Shown: piece after piece, positions 41,085 to 50,143 of the stretch
How positions within the stretch are numbered: position 1 is the first letter of the stretch
Layout: every line of letters begins with the position of its first letter
Source of the DNA: JBDSZL01 sp039925145
GTDB taxonomy: Bacteria > Acidobacteriota > Vicinamibacteria > Vicinamibacterales > SCN-69-37
Assembly (NCBI GenBank): GCA_039925145.1
Contig: JBDSZL010000038.1
Location: forward strand, 120,674-184,673
Length of the DNA stretch: 64,000 nt
Direction of reading: 5' to 3'
Program-made: the position numbers and the translations under genes
The notes under the pieces: model-generated
What the model was told of the DNA's origin: nothing
Seen by the model: the letters and a program-made list of their open reading frames with translations, nothing else
Databases searched by the model: none

Positions 41085-41804
41085 ATGGTCCCGAGCCCTC
41101 GCTCGCGGTACCATACGCGCGTGCTGGATCTGGAGGCGTTTCGTCCCGTGGCCGTCGTGTTCGATCTGGATGGGACCCTCGTCGACAACATGGACTGGCA
41201 CGCAAAGGCGTTCGAGGCGTTCGTCGAGCGGCACGGGTTGCCAGCCGTCACTATGGAAATGCGGCACCGCATCGATGGCAAGCGCAACTCCGAGATCTTC
41301 CCCATCCTGTTCGGACGTGAGATGAGCCGCGAAGAAGTGCGCGCGTTTGAAGAAGAGAAGGAGGGTGCCTATCGCGAGCTGTCACGCGGTGGACTCGAGC
41401 CACTTGGCGGCACCACGCTATTGCTCGACAGGCTCGCGGCACACGGCATCGCCATCGCCGTCGCGACATCCGCTCCCGCGGAAAATGTCGCGCACACGCT
41501 GGCTGAAACCGGGCTTCAGCATCGTCTGCCGGTGATCGTGCGAGGCGACCAGGTGCCGTACGGCAAGCCGGCACCGGACGTGTTTCTTCATGCGGCACGC
41601 GTGCTCGACGTCGACCCCGCGGCCTGTCTGGCCTTCGAGGACGCGCCCCTCGGCGTCACGGCGGCGCGTGCCGCGGGCATGTGTTGCGTGGCAATCACGT
41701 CCAGCTTCACGGCAGAGAGCTTCGCTTCGAGCTCACCGCCCCCGCACGGCACGTGCGCCGACTTCAACGAGTTTCTGGCGGGACCCGGCCGTTGGCTCAC
41801 CTAG
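41085..41804 (+). CDS. HAD-family phosphatase/phosphoglucomutase-like protein
   Basis: About 239 residues. Motif I is VVFDLDGTLVDN with the nucleophile Asp, followed by a helical cap (HAKAFEAFVERHG). Motif II is VATSAP, motif III the Lys of YGKPAPDVFL and motif IV LAFEDAPLGV. This is the beta-phosphoglucomutase/sugar-phosphatase subgroup. Starts at 41058 or the GTG at 41121 are possible; AGGA lies seven bases before 41085. The 3' end overlaps the next gene by 13 bases, implying cotranscription. Confidence 0.86.
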   Translation: MVPSPRSRYHTRVLDLEAFRPVAVVFDLDGTLVDNMDWHAKAFEAFVERHGLPAVTMEMRHRIDGKRNSEIFPILFGREMSREEVRAFEEEKEGAYRELSRGGLEPLGGTTLLLDRLAAHGIAIAVATSAPAENVAHTLAETGLQHRLPVIVRGDQVPYGKPAPDVFLHAARVLDVDPAACLAFEDAPLGVTAARAAGMCCVAITSSFTAESFASSSPPPHGTCADFNEFLAGPGRWLT

Positions 41805-43807
41805 CTAGCCGTCACATCCTGTGGAGTGCCAGCGCGGCCGTGCTGGCGATGGTGCTGCTCGTGGCCGGCGCCCGATGGTGCATGCCACAGGAGATTACCG
41901 GACCGGTCGCCGAAGGCGGGTGGACGCGGCGTACGCGCGCGGCCTTTACGGTCGCCGGGGTGTACGGCGCCGAAGGCGATCCCGCAACCGGCCTCTATCG
42001 AAGTTGGACCAGCCCTGGGGCGCGGTTCCGCTTTGCGCAGCTGCCATCGACACGCGCCCATCGCATGTGGCTACGGGTCCGAAGCGGACAATCTGCCGAG
42101 GCACCACCGCCGACGGTGACCATTACCGTGAACCGCGTGGTTGTCACCTCGGCCATCGTGACTAACGATCCGCAGACAATCGGCTTCACCGTGCCGGCCG
42201 GATCGAACCGGAACGTCGTGATGGTCGACACAGTCCCGTCGTTCCGGCCGGGCACCAGCGATCCCCGCGAGTTGGGCGTGATCGTAGAGGAGGTAGGCAT
42301 CGCGCCGGTGAGCGGCCACTTTGCCCCAAGCTTGCCCGTCCTCGCCCAGACCGGGGCGGCAGTCATGGCGCTTGTGCTGGGTGTCCTCCTCTGCGGGGCC
42401 TCGGGCGGCATCGCAGTGGCGGCGTCCACGGTCATAGTCATCGCCATCCTCTGGCTTCTGCTGCAGGACGCCGCCTTTCTCGGCGGGTACGCCGATTCGC
42501 TGTGGCGCATCAGTCTGGGCGCGCTAGTCATCAGCAGTGGCGTGGCCGGGCTGCGAGGGCGCCGGACGGACGCCGCCACAGGGGCCGAATGGCAGGTTGC
42601 CGCTGGACTCCTTGTCGGCCTGAGCGCGTTGAAGGTTGCTCTCATCTGGCACCCGCTCGCGATCGTGGGTGATGCGCTGTTCCAGGTGCACCGGGCCCAG
42701 CTGGTGCACGCCGGCGAATATTTCTTCACGTCGGTGACCCCTCGTCCCTTCTTCGAGTTCCCATACGCGATCGCGCTGTACATCGCGGCGCAGCCGCTCT
42801 GGCAGTACTTTCGCGCGGAGGCGGATCTCATTCACCTCCTGCGCCTGCTCGCGATCGCCGTCGACGCCGTGGCTGGCCTCGCGCTCTACTTCACCGTTCG
42901 GCAGCAAGCGGCGGGCCGCGTGACCGCGCTGCTGTGTGCCGCGCTCTGGCCGCTTGCGCGCGCCCCGATGGAAGCACTCAGCAACGCGAACCTCACGAAT
43001 CTCTTCGGGCAGGGGGCGTTCGCCGCTGGGCTGGCCGGATTCGCGTGGTGGGCCGGTCGCCTCCAGTCGTCCCGACCCGACACTCGACTGGCTCTGACGG
43101 CGGCCGCCGAAGTGCAGGCTCGACGACGAGGCGTAGGGCCCTCGCGGCTGCTGCTGATCATTCCTACCGCGCTGCTGACCGTTGGTTTTCTCTCGCACTT
43201 CGGCACCATTACTGTCGGCCTCGCGACGCTTGCTGCCGTAGTGGCCACGCTCGTGACCGGGGGGCACGGAACGGCTCGACGCGCTGGTTTCTGGCTGCTC
43301 GTGATGACCGTCAGCGCGGCATCCGTTTCGTGGATTGCCTATTACTCGCACTTCACCTCCGTCTATCGCGGCACCTACGTGCGATTGACGACGGGCGAGC
43401 GTGACGACACGTCCAAGATCGTGGCGTCGCCCGCCGTGAAGTTCGCCCGCTGGCGATCGGGTGTCGGCGACGATTACGGCCTGCCCGGATTGCCCGTCCT
43501 AATCGTGGCGGGCGCAGGTCTCGGCCTCGCCGGGTGGCGGCGCGACCGTGGTGTATCCACGCTCGTCCTCTCCAGTTGGCTGCTCGCATGGGCGACCCTG
43601 TCGCTGCTCGGTATCTACACGCCGTTGACCCTTCGCGCGAATCTCGCCGCCGCGCCGCCGTTCACGGCTTTCTGCGCGTACGGCATCACTCCACTGCTGC
43701 GCGGTTCCCGGCCCCTCCGCTGCCTCGCTGGAGTACTGGCCGTCGTGATCGCGTGGGATGGGCTTCGCGTCGCCGTGCTGTGCCTTGGGATGGCGCCCCG
43801 GTGGTAG
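41792..43807 (+). CDS. Polytopic membrane protein, GT-C-like glycosyltransferase candidate
   Basis: About 671 residues from a TTG at 41792. An N-terminal membrane span is followed by a periplasmic beta-sandwich (about 40-165, with TVTITVNRVVV) and then about ten membrane segments. The loop after the second major span has GDALFQVHRAQLVHAGEYFF with acidic and aromatic residues typical of first loops in GT-C enzymes that use polyprenyl-linked sugars. I cannot place it in a named family. It overlaps the HAD gene and the next membrane protein (GTGGTAG), so translation is coupled. Confidence 0.65.
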   Translation: MAHLASRHILWSASAAVLAMVLLVAGARWCMPQEITGPVAEGGWTRRTRAAFTVAGVYGAEGDPATGLYRSWTSPGARFRFAQLPSTRAHRMWLRVRSGQSAEAPPPTVTITVNRVVVTSAIVTNDPQTIGFTVPAGSNRNVVMVDTVPSFRPGTSDPRELGVIVEEVGIAPVSGHFAPSLPVLAQTGAAVMALVLGVLLCGASGGIAVAASTVIVIAILWLLLQDAAFLGGYADSLWRISLGALVISSGVAGLRGRRTDAATGAEWQVAAGLLVGLSALKVALIWHPLAIVGDALFQVHRAQLVHAGEYFFTSVTPRPFFEFPYAIALYIAAQPLWQYFRAEADLIHLLRLLAIAVDAVAGLALYFTVRQQAAGRVTALLCAALWPLARAPMEALSNANLTNLFGQGAFAAGLAGFAWWAGRLQSSRPDTRLALTAAAEVQARRRGVGPSRLLLIIPTALLTVGFLSHFGTITVGLATLAAVVATLVTGGHGTARRAGFWLLVMTVSAASVSWIAYYSHFTSVYRGTYVRLTTGERDDTSKIVASPAVKFARWRSGVGDDYGLPGLPVLIVAGAGLGLAGWRRDRGVSTLVLSSWLLAWATLSLLGIYTPLTLRANLAAAPPFTAFCAYGITPLLRGSRPLRCLAGVLAVVIAWDGLRVAVLCLGMAPRW

Positions 43808-45207
43808 TCGCCCTGGCGCGTCCGCTGGTGGCCCGTCTCATGGGCAAACTGGACGCCCATCCCGATCGACTGATCGCGGTGATATCGGCCGTGCTGCTGG
43901 CCGCCTACGTCACCGCGACGCTTGTTTTTCCGAAGCCCGACGCCGAGATTGTCGTTGGAGACGCGAAGCATCACTACGTCCAGTTGCGGTCGCTCATCTT
44001 CGACCACGATCTCGACTTCCGCAACGAGTACATGACCGCTGCTCACATCACGCACCCTACAGAGGGGGCCGAGTGGCTGTTCTCGGACTTCACACCGACC
44101 GGCCACGTGCGCAACTACATGCCGGTCGGGCCCGCGCTTCTCTGGATGCCACTCTACGTCCTCGTCATCGTCGCGAAGCTGGCGATCGCATGGCTCGGTC
44201 GAGGCCTGCCGCCCACCGGCTACGAGCGATCGCTGCAGCTTGTGCCCGGCGTTACAGGGGTTTTGGTCGTCGGCCTGGCCACCGCGCTCACGTGGCGCAT
44301 GATCGGCCGCTTCACTGATCGATCGACGGCGGCCCTGTCGGCGATCGCCATCTGGCTCGGCTCGCATGCCCTGTATTACGCGCTCGTGTCACCTGCGTAC
44401 TCGCATTCGGCGTCGATGTTCACGTCGGCGCTCTTCTGCTGGTACTGGCTCGACCCCGCGGCCGTGCCGTCCGTGCGACGCGCCGCGTGGCTCGGGGCCC
44501 TCGTCGGACTCTGCGCGCTCATGCGCTGGCAGGATGCGCTCTTCCTACTCGTGCCCGCGTGGGAAGCGCTTCGCTGCCCTCGTCCCGTGATTCAGAGGAT
44601 TGCGATGCTCGCCGCGGCCGGCGCAGCGTGGCTCGTGGCGTTCTCACCGCAGATGGCGGTCTGGCGCGTCCTGTACGGTCAGCCGTTCGCCATGCCGCAG
44701 GGGCCATCCTTCATGCAGTGGACGGCCCCTCATCTATTTGCCGTGCTCTTCTCGATTGACCGCGGGCTCTTCGTCTGGTCGCCGCTGTTGATCGTCGCCG
44801 CAGCTGGGGGGCTCTCGTTTGCAGTCCGCCATGCTCGCTGGCGCGTGCCGCTCATCGGCATGGTTGCCGTGTCCTGGTATGTGAATGCCGCCGTCGCAGA
44901 CTGGTGGGCGGGAGAGGCATTCGGCGCCAGGCGGTTTCTCTCGCTCACGCCGCTGTTCGCGCTTGGGCTTGCCATCTGGCTGGCGGGTTCGCGGCACCGC
45001 CGGTCGACGGGCATCGCCGGAGCCGGTCCGAGCTTCGCTCGAGTGAGCGTTCTTCTGACACTCACGCTCGCCAACGCCCTCCTCCTGCTGCAGTACCAGC
45101 TCGCGCTCAAAGGGCTCGAGAACGTCTCGCCCTATCCGACGGGATTCGTCAACATGTGGCTGGTCCGCTTCGTCGTCCCCATCCGTCTGCTGCTAGGCGC
45201 CAGTTGA
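43801..45207 (+). CDS. Polytopic membrane protein, GT-C-like
   Basis: About 468 residues with around ten hydrophobic segments. The start is a GTG at 43801, overlapping the upstream stop by seven bases. The first periplasmic loop has VVGDAKHHYVQLRSLIFDHDLDFRNEY, with an acidic Asp motif and GDAKHHY, as seen in membrane glycosyltransferases of the PMT/ArnT-like class, and a second loop has TPTGHVRNYMPVGPALLW. Likely transfers sugar from a lipid carrier in the glycan locus; not proven. An alternative ATG is at 43840. Confidence 0.68.
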   Translation: MVVALARPLVARLMGKLDAHPDRLIAVISAVLLAAYVTATLVFPKPDAEIVVGDAKHHYVQLRSLIFDHDLDFRNEYMTAAHITHPTEGAEWLFSDFTPTGHVRNYMPVGPALLWMPLYVLVIVAKLAIAWLGRGLPPTGYERSLQLVPGVTGVLVVGLATALTWRMIGRFTDRSTAALSAIAIWLGSHALYYALVSPAYSHSASMFTSALFCWYWLDPAAVPSVRRAAWLGALVGLCALMRWQDALFLLVPAWEALRCPRPVIQRIAMLAAAGAAWLVAFSPQMAVWRVLYGQPFAMPQGPSFMQWTAPHLFAVLFSIDRGLFVWSPLLIVAAAGGLSFAVRHARWRVPLIGMVAVSWYVNAAVADWWAGEAFGARRFLSLTPLFALGLAIWLAGSRHRRSTGIAGAGPSFARVSVLLTLTLANALLLLQYQLALKGLENVSPYPTGFVNMWLVRFVVPIRLLLGAS

Positions 45208-45260
45208 CAGTGCTTCGACCGCTGCCCGATCATGGGCGACTGTGATCACCCTGTGACCCT
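45208..45260. repeat. Short tandem CCCTGTGA repeats before the FkbM gene
   Basis: The sequence just before 45261 contains consecutive CACCCTGTGACCCTGTGACC units of eight bases. They place several GTG and TGA triplets in different frames at the gene start, so the true start is uncertain and replication slippage here would shift or move it. No ribosome site is convincing. Confidence 0.5.
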
Positions 45261-46277
45261 GTGACCCTGACTCCTGACGATGTATTCGTCGACGGCCGGT
45301 TCGCCTCGATTTACTCAGCCACGCCACTCGTGCTGGCTGACATAGGGGCACGCGGGGGCCTTCGTCCGAACTGGGCCGCGGCCCGTCGGCATCTGCGGCT
45401 GCTCGGCTTCGAGCCGGACGAACAGGAATTCAGCCGGCTGGCGGCGCGCGCGCAGGCCGACGGTGGCACGGACAGGTTCTTCGGCGTCGCGTTGCACAAC
45501 CGGCCAGGGCCCGTCACGCTGCACGTCGCACGCGACCGTGGCTTGAGTTCGATCTTCGAGCCTAACCGCCCCTTTCTCGATTCGTTTCCAGACGCCGACC
45601 GCTTCGACAGCGACGGGCAGCGTGAGGTGGAGTGCGAGACCCTCGATCGTGTGCTCGACGCCCACGGCATCACGGATGTCGACTTCATCAAGGCCGACAC
45701 CCAAGGCAGCGAACTGTTGGTGCTGCAGGGAGCGCGTGCGGCCCTGTCCGACTCTGTCGTCGGCGTCGAGGTCGAAGTGGAGTTCTCACCCATCTACAAA
45801 GACCAGCCGCTCTTCCCAGACGTCGATGCCTTTCTCCGCGGCATGGGCTACATGCTGTTCGATCTGCGGTCCTGCTACTGGAAGAGGCGGGAAGGGAGGG
45901 GTCTCGGCGGGCCCCACGGCCAGATCATGTGGGCCGACGCACTGTACTTCAGGAGCGTGCCTGCGCTGCGCGCCATGGCGGGGGCGATGACCGCCGACGC
46001 GCGCAAGAGCAAGGTGCTTCGTGCCATGTCGGTGGCGTTGCTCTACGGATACGCCGACTACGCGCTGGAGATCGCGCGGCAGTTCCCGGAGCTCTGGTCC
46101 TCAGACGAGCGTCAGACGATCGACGCACGCCTGAGTGCATTCGACCGCAACGATTGGCTGCCGATGTTTCCCGGCCGCCGTCACCTCGCGCTCGCGTTCC
46201 GCAGACTCTGGAAGTCGTGTCAGCCACGCACCGATGCCTGGTCGGTCAGCGATTCCGAGGTCGGGAATCTGGACTGA
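45261..46277 (+). CDS. FkbM-family methyltransferase
   Basis: A 338-residue SAM-dependent methyltransferase of the FkbM type. Landmarks are LVLADIGARGGLRPNW (motif I), LLGFEPDEQEFSRL (ribose-binding acidic), SSIFEPN, and the strong family motif DFIKADTQGSELLVLQGA followed by VVGVEVEVEF. These enzymes O-methylate sugars or polyketides, so modification of the surface glycan is likely. The C-terminal 90 residues are an extra helical part. Its last 32 bases overlap the flippase gene on the other strand. Confidence 0.86.
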   Translation: MTLTPDDVFVDGRFASIYSATPLVLADIGARGGLRPNWAAARRHLRLLGFEPDEQEFSRLAARAQADGGTDRFFGVALHNRPGPVTLHVARDRGLSSIFEPNRPFLDSFPDADRFDSDGQREVECETLDRVLDAHGITDVDFIKADTQGSELLVLQGARAALSDSVVGVEVEVEFSPIYKDQPLFPDVDAFLRGMGYMLFDLRSCYWKRREGRGLGGPHGQIMWADALYFRSVPALRAMAGAMTADARKSKVLRAMSVALLYGYADYALEIARQFPELWSSDERQTIDARLSAFDRNDWLPMFPGRRHLALAFRRLWKSCQPRTDAWSVSDSEVGNLD

Positions 46278-47856
46278 CGATCTTCGCCTGTTCATCCGCC
46301 CGTTCGCGCTCGACCTCCATCGTGATTTCGTCTTCCCCGGGCACGACGTCGCTCGCGACCTCCGCTTCGGTTTGAGCGGGCGGTGGCACGACGGGCTGGC
46401 GCTTCGTCCGTTGGCGCAATTCCTGGAGTAACTGAAGCTCACCGGCATGAAAGAAGCGGGTCAAGTACAGCACGATGACGTACGTCGGTACCGTCGCTGC
46501 CCCCCTCACCAACAACCCGGTCCATGGGCTCATCGACGCGGGGACGAGTCGGGTTGCGACGACATACGCAAGTCCGCCAGCGACCCCGATCCGTGCCAGC
46601 CGGCTCCACTCGTACGGAATTGGATAGAGCCGCCACGAAAACGCCGTGGTTCCGATCGCCAGCGTGGCGTACGCGACAACGTTCGCCCACGCGGCGCCGA
46701 TCATGCCGAAGCGGGGGACGAGCAGCAGGTTGGCGGTGACGCTCGCGACAGCCGCCATGCCTGTGGTGATGGGATACACGGTCGTGCGCTTTCGAATGAC
46801 CAATCCGATTGATCCAAGGAGATAGAAGCCCTGGAACATCACACCTATCGCAATCCAGGGCGTGACGGCCGCCGCCGCGTGGAAGGCAGGCTCGGTCAAT
46901 AAGCGCATCAGGTCGCCCGCCGCGACGCAGACCCCGGCCACCAGCAGAACCAGGACCGCGACGACGTACGTCGACACCATGCCGTAGGTTCGCGGCGCGT
47001 CGTCTTCGCGCATGACCGCCAGGAAGAACGGCGTCCACACCGACTCGAATGCACTCAGAAACAGCTTGAGCGCGACCCCGAATCTGGCCCCCATGCCGTA
47101 CAGGCCCACATCAGCCAGCGTGCCGTAGGCACGAAGCACGTAGCTGTCGGCGACCCCGATGACCTGTTGAGCAAGGCTGTGCGGAATGCGGGGCAGGCCA
47201 AAGCCGAGCGCCTCCCGGGCGACCGCCCGCGAGAACACCGGACGGATGAGCGGGGCGAACCACCGGATGAGCACGAGTGTTTGCAGGACCGTCACCGTGA
47301 CGTCGGCCATCACAATGCCAAAGACACCCCAGCGCGCCCACAACACGAACAGCACCCGAGCAACAATGGTCCCTGCCGATCGTCCGAACGTCAGCGCGAC
47401 GTACTGCTTGGGTTTGTTGCTGATGCGAAGTACCTGGTACGGGATGAAGTAGAAGCCCGCCACGAAGGTGTTCGCCATCGTCAAGGCGATGAGCGTCGAC
47501 TGCGTCCGTGAGCCCAGCACCAGGGTTGCCAGCCATCCCGCCGAGAGGACCCCCGCGGCCAGCAGCGTTCCGTTGACGGCCAGCATGAAGAAGAAGATGG
47601 TGCTGGCCAACCGCTGCCGCGCCGCCTGGTCGGTGCAGTCGTAGTACAGCCGCATGAATGCGGTATCGACGCCCCAGCGGAACACGACCTTGGTCACCGC
47701 TTCCACCGACAGCAGCATGATGACCACGCCGATATCGCTCGGTCCGAGAAACTTCGTGAAGATTGGGAGCAGGAGCAGGCTGACGAGCGACGTGGCGACG
47801 TCGCCGACGCCGTAAATGAGCAGGCTGCGGAAGAGTTGTTTGACGCGTTGGAACAC
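46246..47856 (-). CDS. Wzx-type polysaccharide flippase
   Basis: A 536-residue membrane protein of the MATE/MOP-like oligosaccharidyl-lipid flippase family, with about 12-14 hydrophobic segments. The N-terminus has LIYGVGDVATSLVSLLLLPIFT, typical of Wzx proteins, then AVTKVVFRWGVDTAFMRLYYD. It would move lipid-linked repeat units from the cytoplasmic to the periplasmic face. The C-terminal tail of about 60 residues is polar and acidic, longer than usual. Convergent with the FkbM gene. Confidence 0.88.
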   Translation of the reverse strand: MFQRVKQLFRSLLIYGVGDVATSLVSLLLLPIFTKFLGPSDIGVVIMLLSVEAVTKVVFRWGVDTAFMRLYYDCTDQAARQRLASTIFFFMLAVNGTLLAAGVLSAGWLATLVLGSRTQSTLIALTMANTFVAGFYFIPYQVLRISNKPKQYVALTFGRSAGTIVARVLFVLWARWGVFGIVMADVTVTVLQTLVLIRWFAPLIRPVFSRAVAREALGFGLPRIPHSLAQQVIGVADSYVLRAYGTLADVGLYGMGARFGVALKLFLSAFESVWTPFFLAVMREDDAPRTYGMVSTYVVAVLVLLVAGVCVAAGDLMRLLTEPAFHAAAAVTPWIAIGVMFQGFYLLGSIGLVIRKRTTVYPITTGMAAVASVTANLLLVPRFGMIGAAWANVVAYATLAIGTTAFSWRLYPIPYEWSRLARIGVAGGLAYVVATRLVPASMSPWTGLLVRGAATVPTYVIVLYLTRFFHAGELQLLQELRQRTKRQPVVPPPAQTEAEVASDVVPGEDEITMEVERERADEQAKIVSPDSRPRNR

Positions 47857-47986
47857 GGGGCGCAGGGGGCGCGTCGGAAAGGAGCCGTGGGTGGCGCCCT
47901 TCTCGCGCGGCTAAATCATACAGGCAGGGGAGAGCCGGTGCGGATGTTCGCTCGGAACCGACACGCTGCTGGTCTCGGCGCCAAGC

Positions 47987-48033
47987 AAAAAAAGAGCGGG
48001 CAGCGGCCGACTTGCGTCGACGGCTGCCCGCTC
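47987..48033 (-). terminator. Rho-independent terminator after the Cys/NGGW-repeat gene
   Basis: Read on the minus strand, an 11-base perfect stem (GAGCGGGCAGC with GCTGCCCGCTC, loop of 18 bases) is followed by seven T residues. It lies 21 bases after the stop at 48054, so it ends that gene. This is the clearest intrinsic terminator in the window. Confidence 0.9.
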
Positions 48034-48053
48034 ACACTCACGAGAACGCGATG

Positions 48054-50000
48054 TCAGAATCCTTTGGGCACCCAACCGCCGTTGATGCACACTCCGCCGC
48101 CGAGCGACACGAATGGATCGGGCGAAGAGCAGGTGTTAGGCGCAGACGGCGCGGGAGCCGGGGTGGTGCCCACGTACCCCGGGGGGAGCCATCCGCCATT
48201 CACGCACGTCCACCCGGACCCGGGCGAGGCCGTTGAGCAGGTGCCCGCGTAACCCGGTGGCAGCCAGCCGCCATTCGAGCATGTCCAGCCAGAGCCGGGT
48301 GATGCCGTCGTGCAGCTCGATGTCGAGCCGCCGCCACCGCCGGTGCTGCCGGTGCCGCCTGAAGAGGGGGGCAGCCAGCCGCCGTTGGAGCAGGTCCAGC
48401 CCGAGCCGGGCGATGCCGTCGTGCAGCTGCTACTGGGGCCGGGGGCGGGTGAGGTGCCAGCATACCCGGGAGGCAGCCAGCCGCCGTTCACACATGTCCA
48501 GCCGGAGCCGGGCGATGCGGTGCTGCAGCTACCGCCGCCGCCCGCGCCACCTGATGTCGGCGGAGTCCAGCCACCGTTGAGGCATGTCCACCCGGTGCCG
48601 GGTGATGCTGTCGTGCATCCTCCTGGCGTGGTGGGCGTCGTCGTGCCCGCGTAGCCCGGTGGGAGCCATCCGCCGTTGACACACGTCCACCCCGAACCCG
48701 GAGCCGCTGTTGTGCAGCCGCCGGAGGGCGGTGTTGGCGTGGGAGTCGGCGTTGGGGTCGGCGTGGGTGCCGGCGCCCCGCCCCCGTTAGTGGATGACGT
48801 GCCGATGATCTGATCCACGACCACGGACAGGTCTCGAGCGTACGAGACATTCCATTGCGCAGCGCTGGCCCTGCCCGTGGGACGCGGATAGAACGACCCA
48901 AGTTTCGAGCCCGTCGTTATGCTCGCCGCTCCGCCGTTGGCGGCGCCGCTGCCGCTCAACTCGACGCCGACGACGTTGCCCGTGAACGACCCGTGGCCCA
49001 CGACCAGAAACGTCCCGCTCACCGGGTTGAAAGCCATCGCTGAGTTGTCAGTGCCGACGATGGAGGAGGTAGCGAGCGCGGCTAAGATCTGGTTGCCCGC
49101 GGCACTGAAGGTCGCGACCTGAATCCCGCCACTGCCGTACCAGGTCATGACGTAGTTGCCTGTGCTCGTGTTGACGTCGATGCCCGTGGCATAGGTCCCG
49201 TTCGAGAATCCAAACGTGGTGCGTCCGAACACCTGAAGGTCCGCCGCAGTGACGCGACGGAACGCCGCGAATGCACCAGAGCCGCCCCAGCCCGTATTCG
49301 CGACGCCGAACTCGTTGGTGATGGCGTTCCAGCTGACGGACGGATCGCGCGAGCTGCCCCCTTCGAGCGTCATCACCGAGCCGATGGGAGATCCGCTGGC
49401 GCTCACCGCCCGGGCCTGCATACCGTAACCGGCCGTGCACCAGACAACCAGAAACCGTCCGCTCAACGGCGAGTAGGCGACTGGCGCGCCCATCTCCTGA
49501 TAGGAGCCACCCTGGGAGTAATCAGACAGCAGGTTGTAGTTGCTCACCGAGAGAGCGCCGTTCTCGTAGGTGACGACGGCCGAATGAATGCCATTCACCG
49601 CGCCGGGACCCGAGTTTGCGTGCCACGTCACGAGAAACCCGCCGTGACCGCCATTGATGCCTGCGGCGTAGCGCACACGCGGCATCGACGCGCCCCACAC
49701 GCCAAAGTTGGTGAATGTGACGGGGGCAGTAATGGCATTGCCTGCCGAATTGGCGAAGACACCTTGCATATCGCCGTAGGCGCCTACGACCAGATAGATG
49801 TCGCGTACGGGGTCATAGCCCACGTCCGAGCCTCGGACGACTCCGTACGACCAACCGCCGAGGAGTGGGGTGCTCGGACCGGAGCTGGGACTCACGGGAA
49901 ACAGCTGCGCGCTGGCCGGCCGCGGCGCGGCTGCCGACGTGGAAACGACTGCCAGAAGGGCCAGGATGAAACGTCTGAAGATTCTGGGCGATACAACCAT
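48054..50000 (-). CDS. Secreted protein with tandem Cys/NGGW repeats
   Basis: A 648-residue exported protein. The ATG at 50000 is chosen because GAGGTGG lies eight bases upstream; a GTG at 50012 overlaps that ribosome site. After the signal peptide (ending RPASAQ), residues about 30-405 form repeated beta-sheet segments resembling a propeller or exo-repeat (YDPVRDIYLVVGAYGD, YSPLSGRFLVVWCTA, WNAITNEFGVANT, FNPVSGTFLVVGHG). A Pro-Thr linker leads to six tandem units starting at Cys429, each about C-S/T-T-A-x-P-G-S-G-W-T-C-x-N-G-G-W-L-P-P, and a seventh degenerate one at the C-terminus (LGGGVCINGGWVP). Probably a surface-binding protein. Function unknown. Confidence 0.78.
   Translation of the reverse strand: MVVSPRIFRRFILALLAVVSTSAAAPRPASAQLFPVSPSSGPSTPLLGGWSYGVVRGSDVGYDPVRDIYLVVGAYGDMQGVFANSAGNAITAPVTFTNFGVWGASMPRVRYAAGINGGHGGFLVTWHANSGPGAVNGIHSAVVTYENGALSVSNYNLLSDYSQGGSYQEMGAPVAYSPLSGRFLVVWCTAGYGMQARAVSASGSPIGSVMTLEGGSSRDPSVSWNAITNEFGVANTGWGGSGAFAAFRRVTAADLQVFGRTTFGFSNGTYATGIDVNTSTGNYVMTWYGSGGIQVATFSAAGNQILAALATSSIVGTDNSAMAFNPVSGTFLVVGHGSFTGNVVGVELSGSGAANGGAASITTGSKLGSFYPRPTGRASAAQWNVSYARDLSVVVDQIIGTSSTNGGGAPAPTPTPTPTPTPTPPSGGCTTAAPGSGWTCVNGGWLPPGYAGTTTPTTPGGCTTASPGTGWTCLNGGWTPPTSGGAGGGGSCSTASPGSGWTCVNGGWLPPGYAGTSPAPGPSSSCTTASPGSGWTCSNGGWLPPSSGGTGSTGGGGGSTSSCTTASPGSGWTCSNGGWLPPGYAGTCSTASPGSGWTCVNGGWLPPGYVGTTPAPAPSAPNTCSSPDPFVSLGGGVCINGGWVPKGF
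48160..48716 (-). repeat. Six tandem Cys/NGGW coding repeats plus a degenerate unit
   Basis: The DNA encodes six near-identical modules of about 18-20 core residues with variable Gly/Ser/Pro/Thr spacers, so the nucleotide spacing is irregular (roughly 75 to 110 bases). Each core has two Cys separated by 10 residues and an invariant NGGW. The high DNA similarity between units would allow recombination to change copy number. It is a protein-coding repeat, not a CRISPR array. Confidence 0.85.
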
Positions 50001-50091
50001 CGTGAAATCCACCTCTTGAGGCGCGGGGGTAGCCGAGTTGCCGCACTACGCTTATCGTCTGCTGTAAAACCTATCTGTAGGCCGGTGCCCG

Positions 50092-50120
50092 ATTGTAGGG
50101 CGTGTACGCGCGTAAGTAAA
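50092..50120 (-). promoter_or_regulatory. Sigma-70-like promoter for the Cys/NGGW-repeat gene
   Basis: On the minus strand, TTTACT at 50115-50120 is followed after 17 bases by TACAAT at 50092-50097. The predicted start near 50085 leaves a leader of about 85 bases to the ATG at 50000. Spacing and -10 are good; the -35 matches four of six positions. Confidence 0.55.
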
Positions 50121-50143
50121 GCGCAACCGTGCGATTTGAGGCG

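Noticed and set aside
48160..48720. CRISPR-like array
   Set aside because: The repeats stay in one reading frame, vary in spacing and encode a conserved peptide unit; no cas genes are near.
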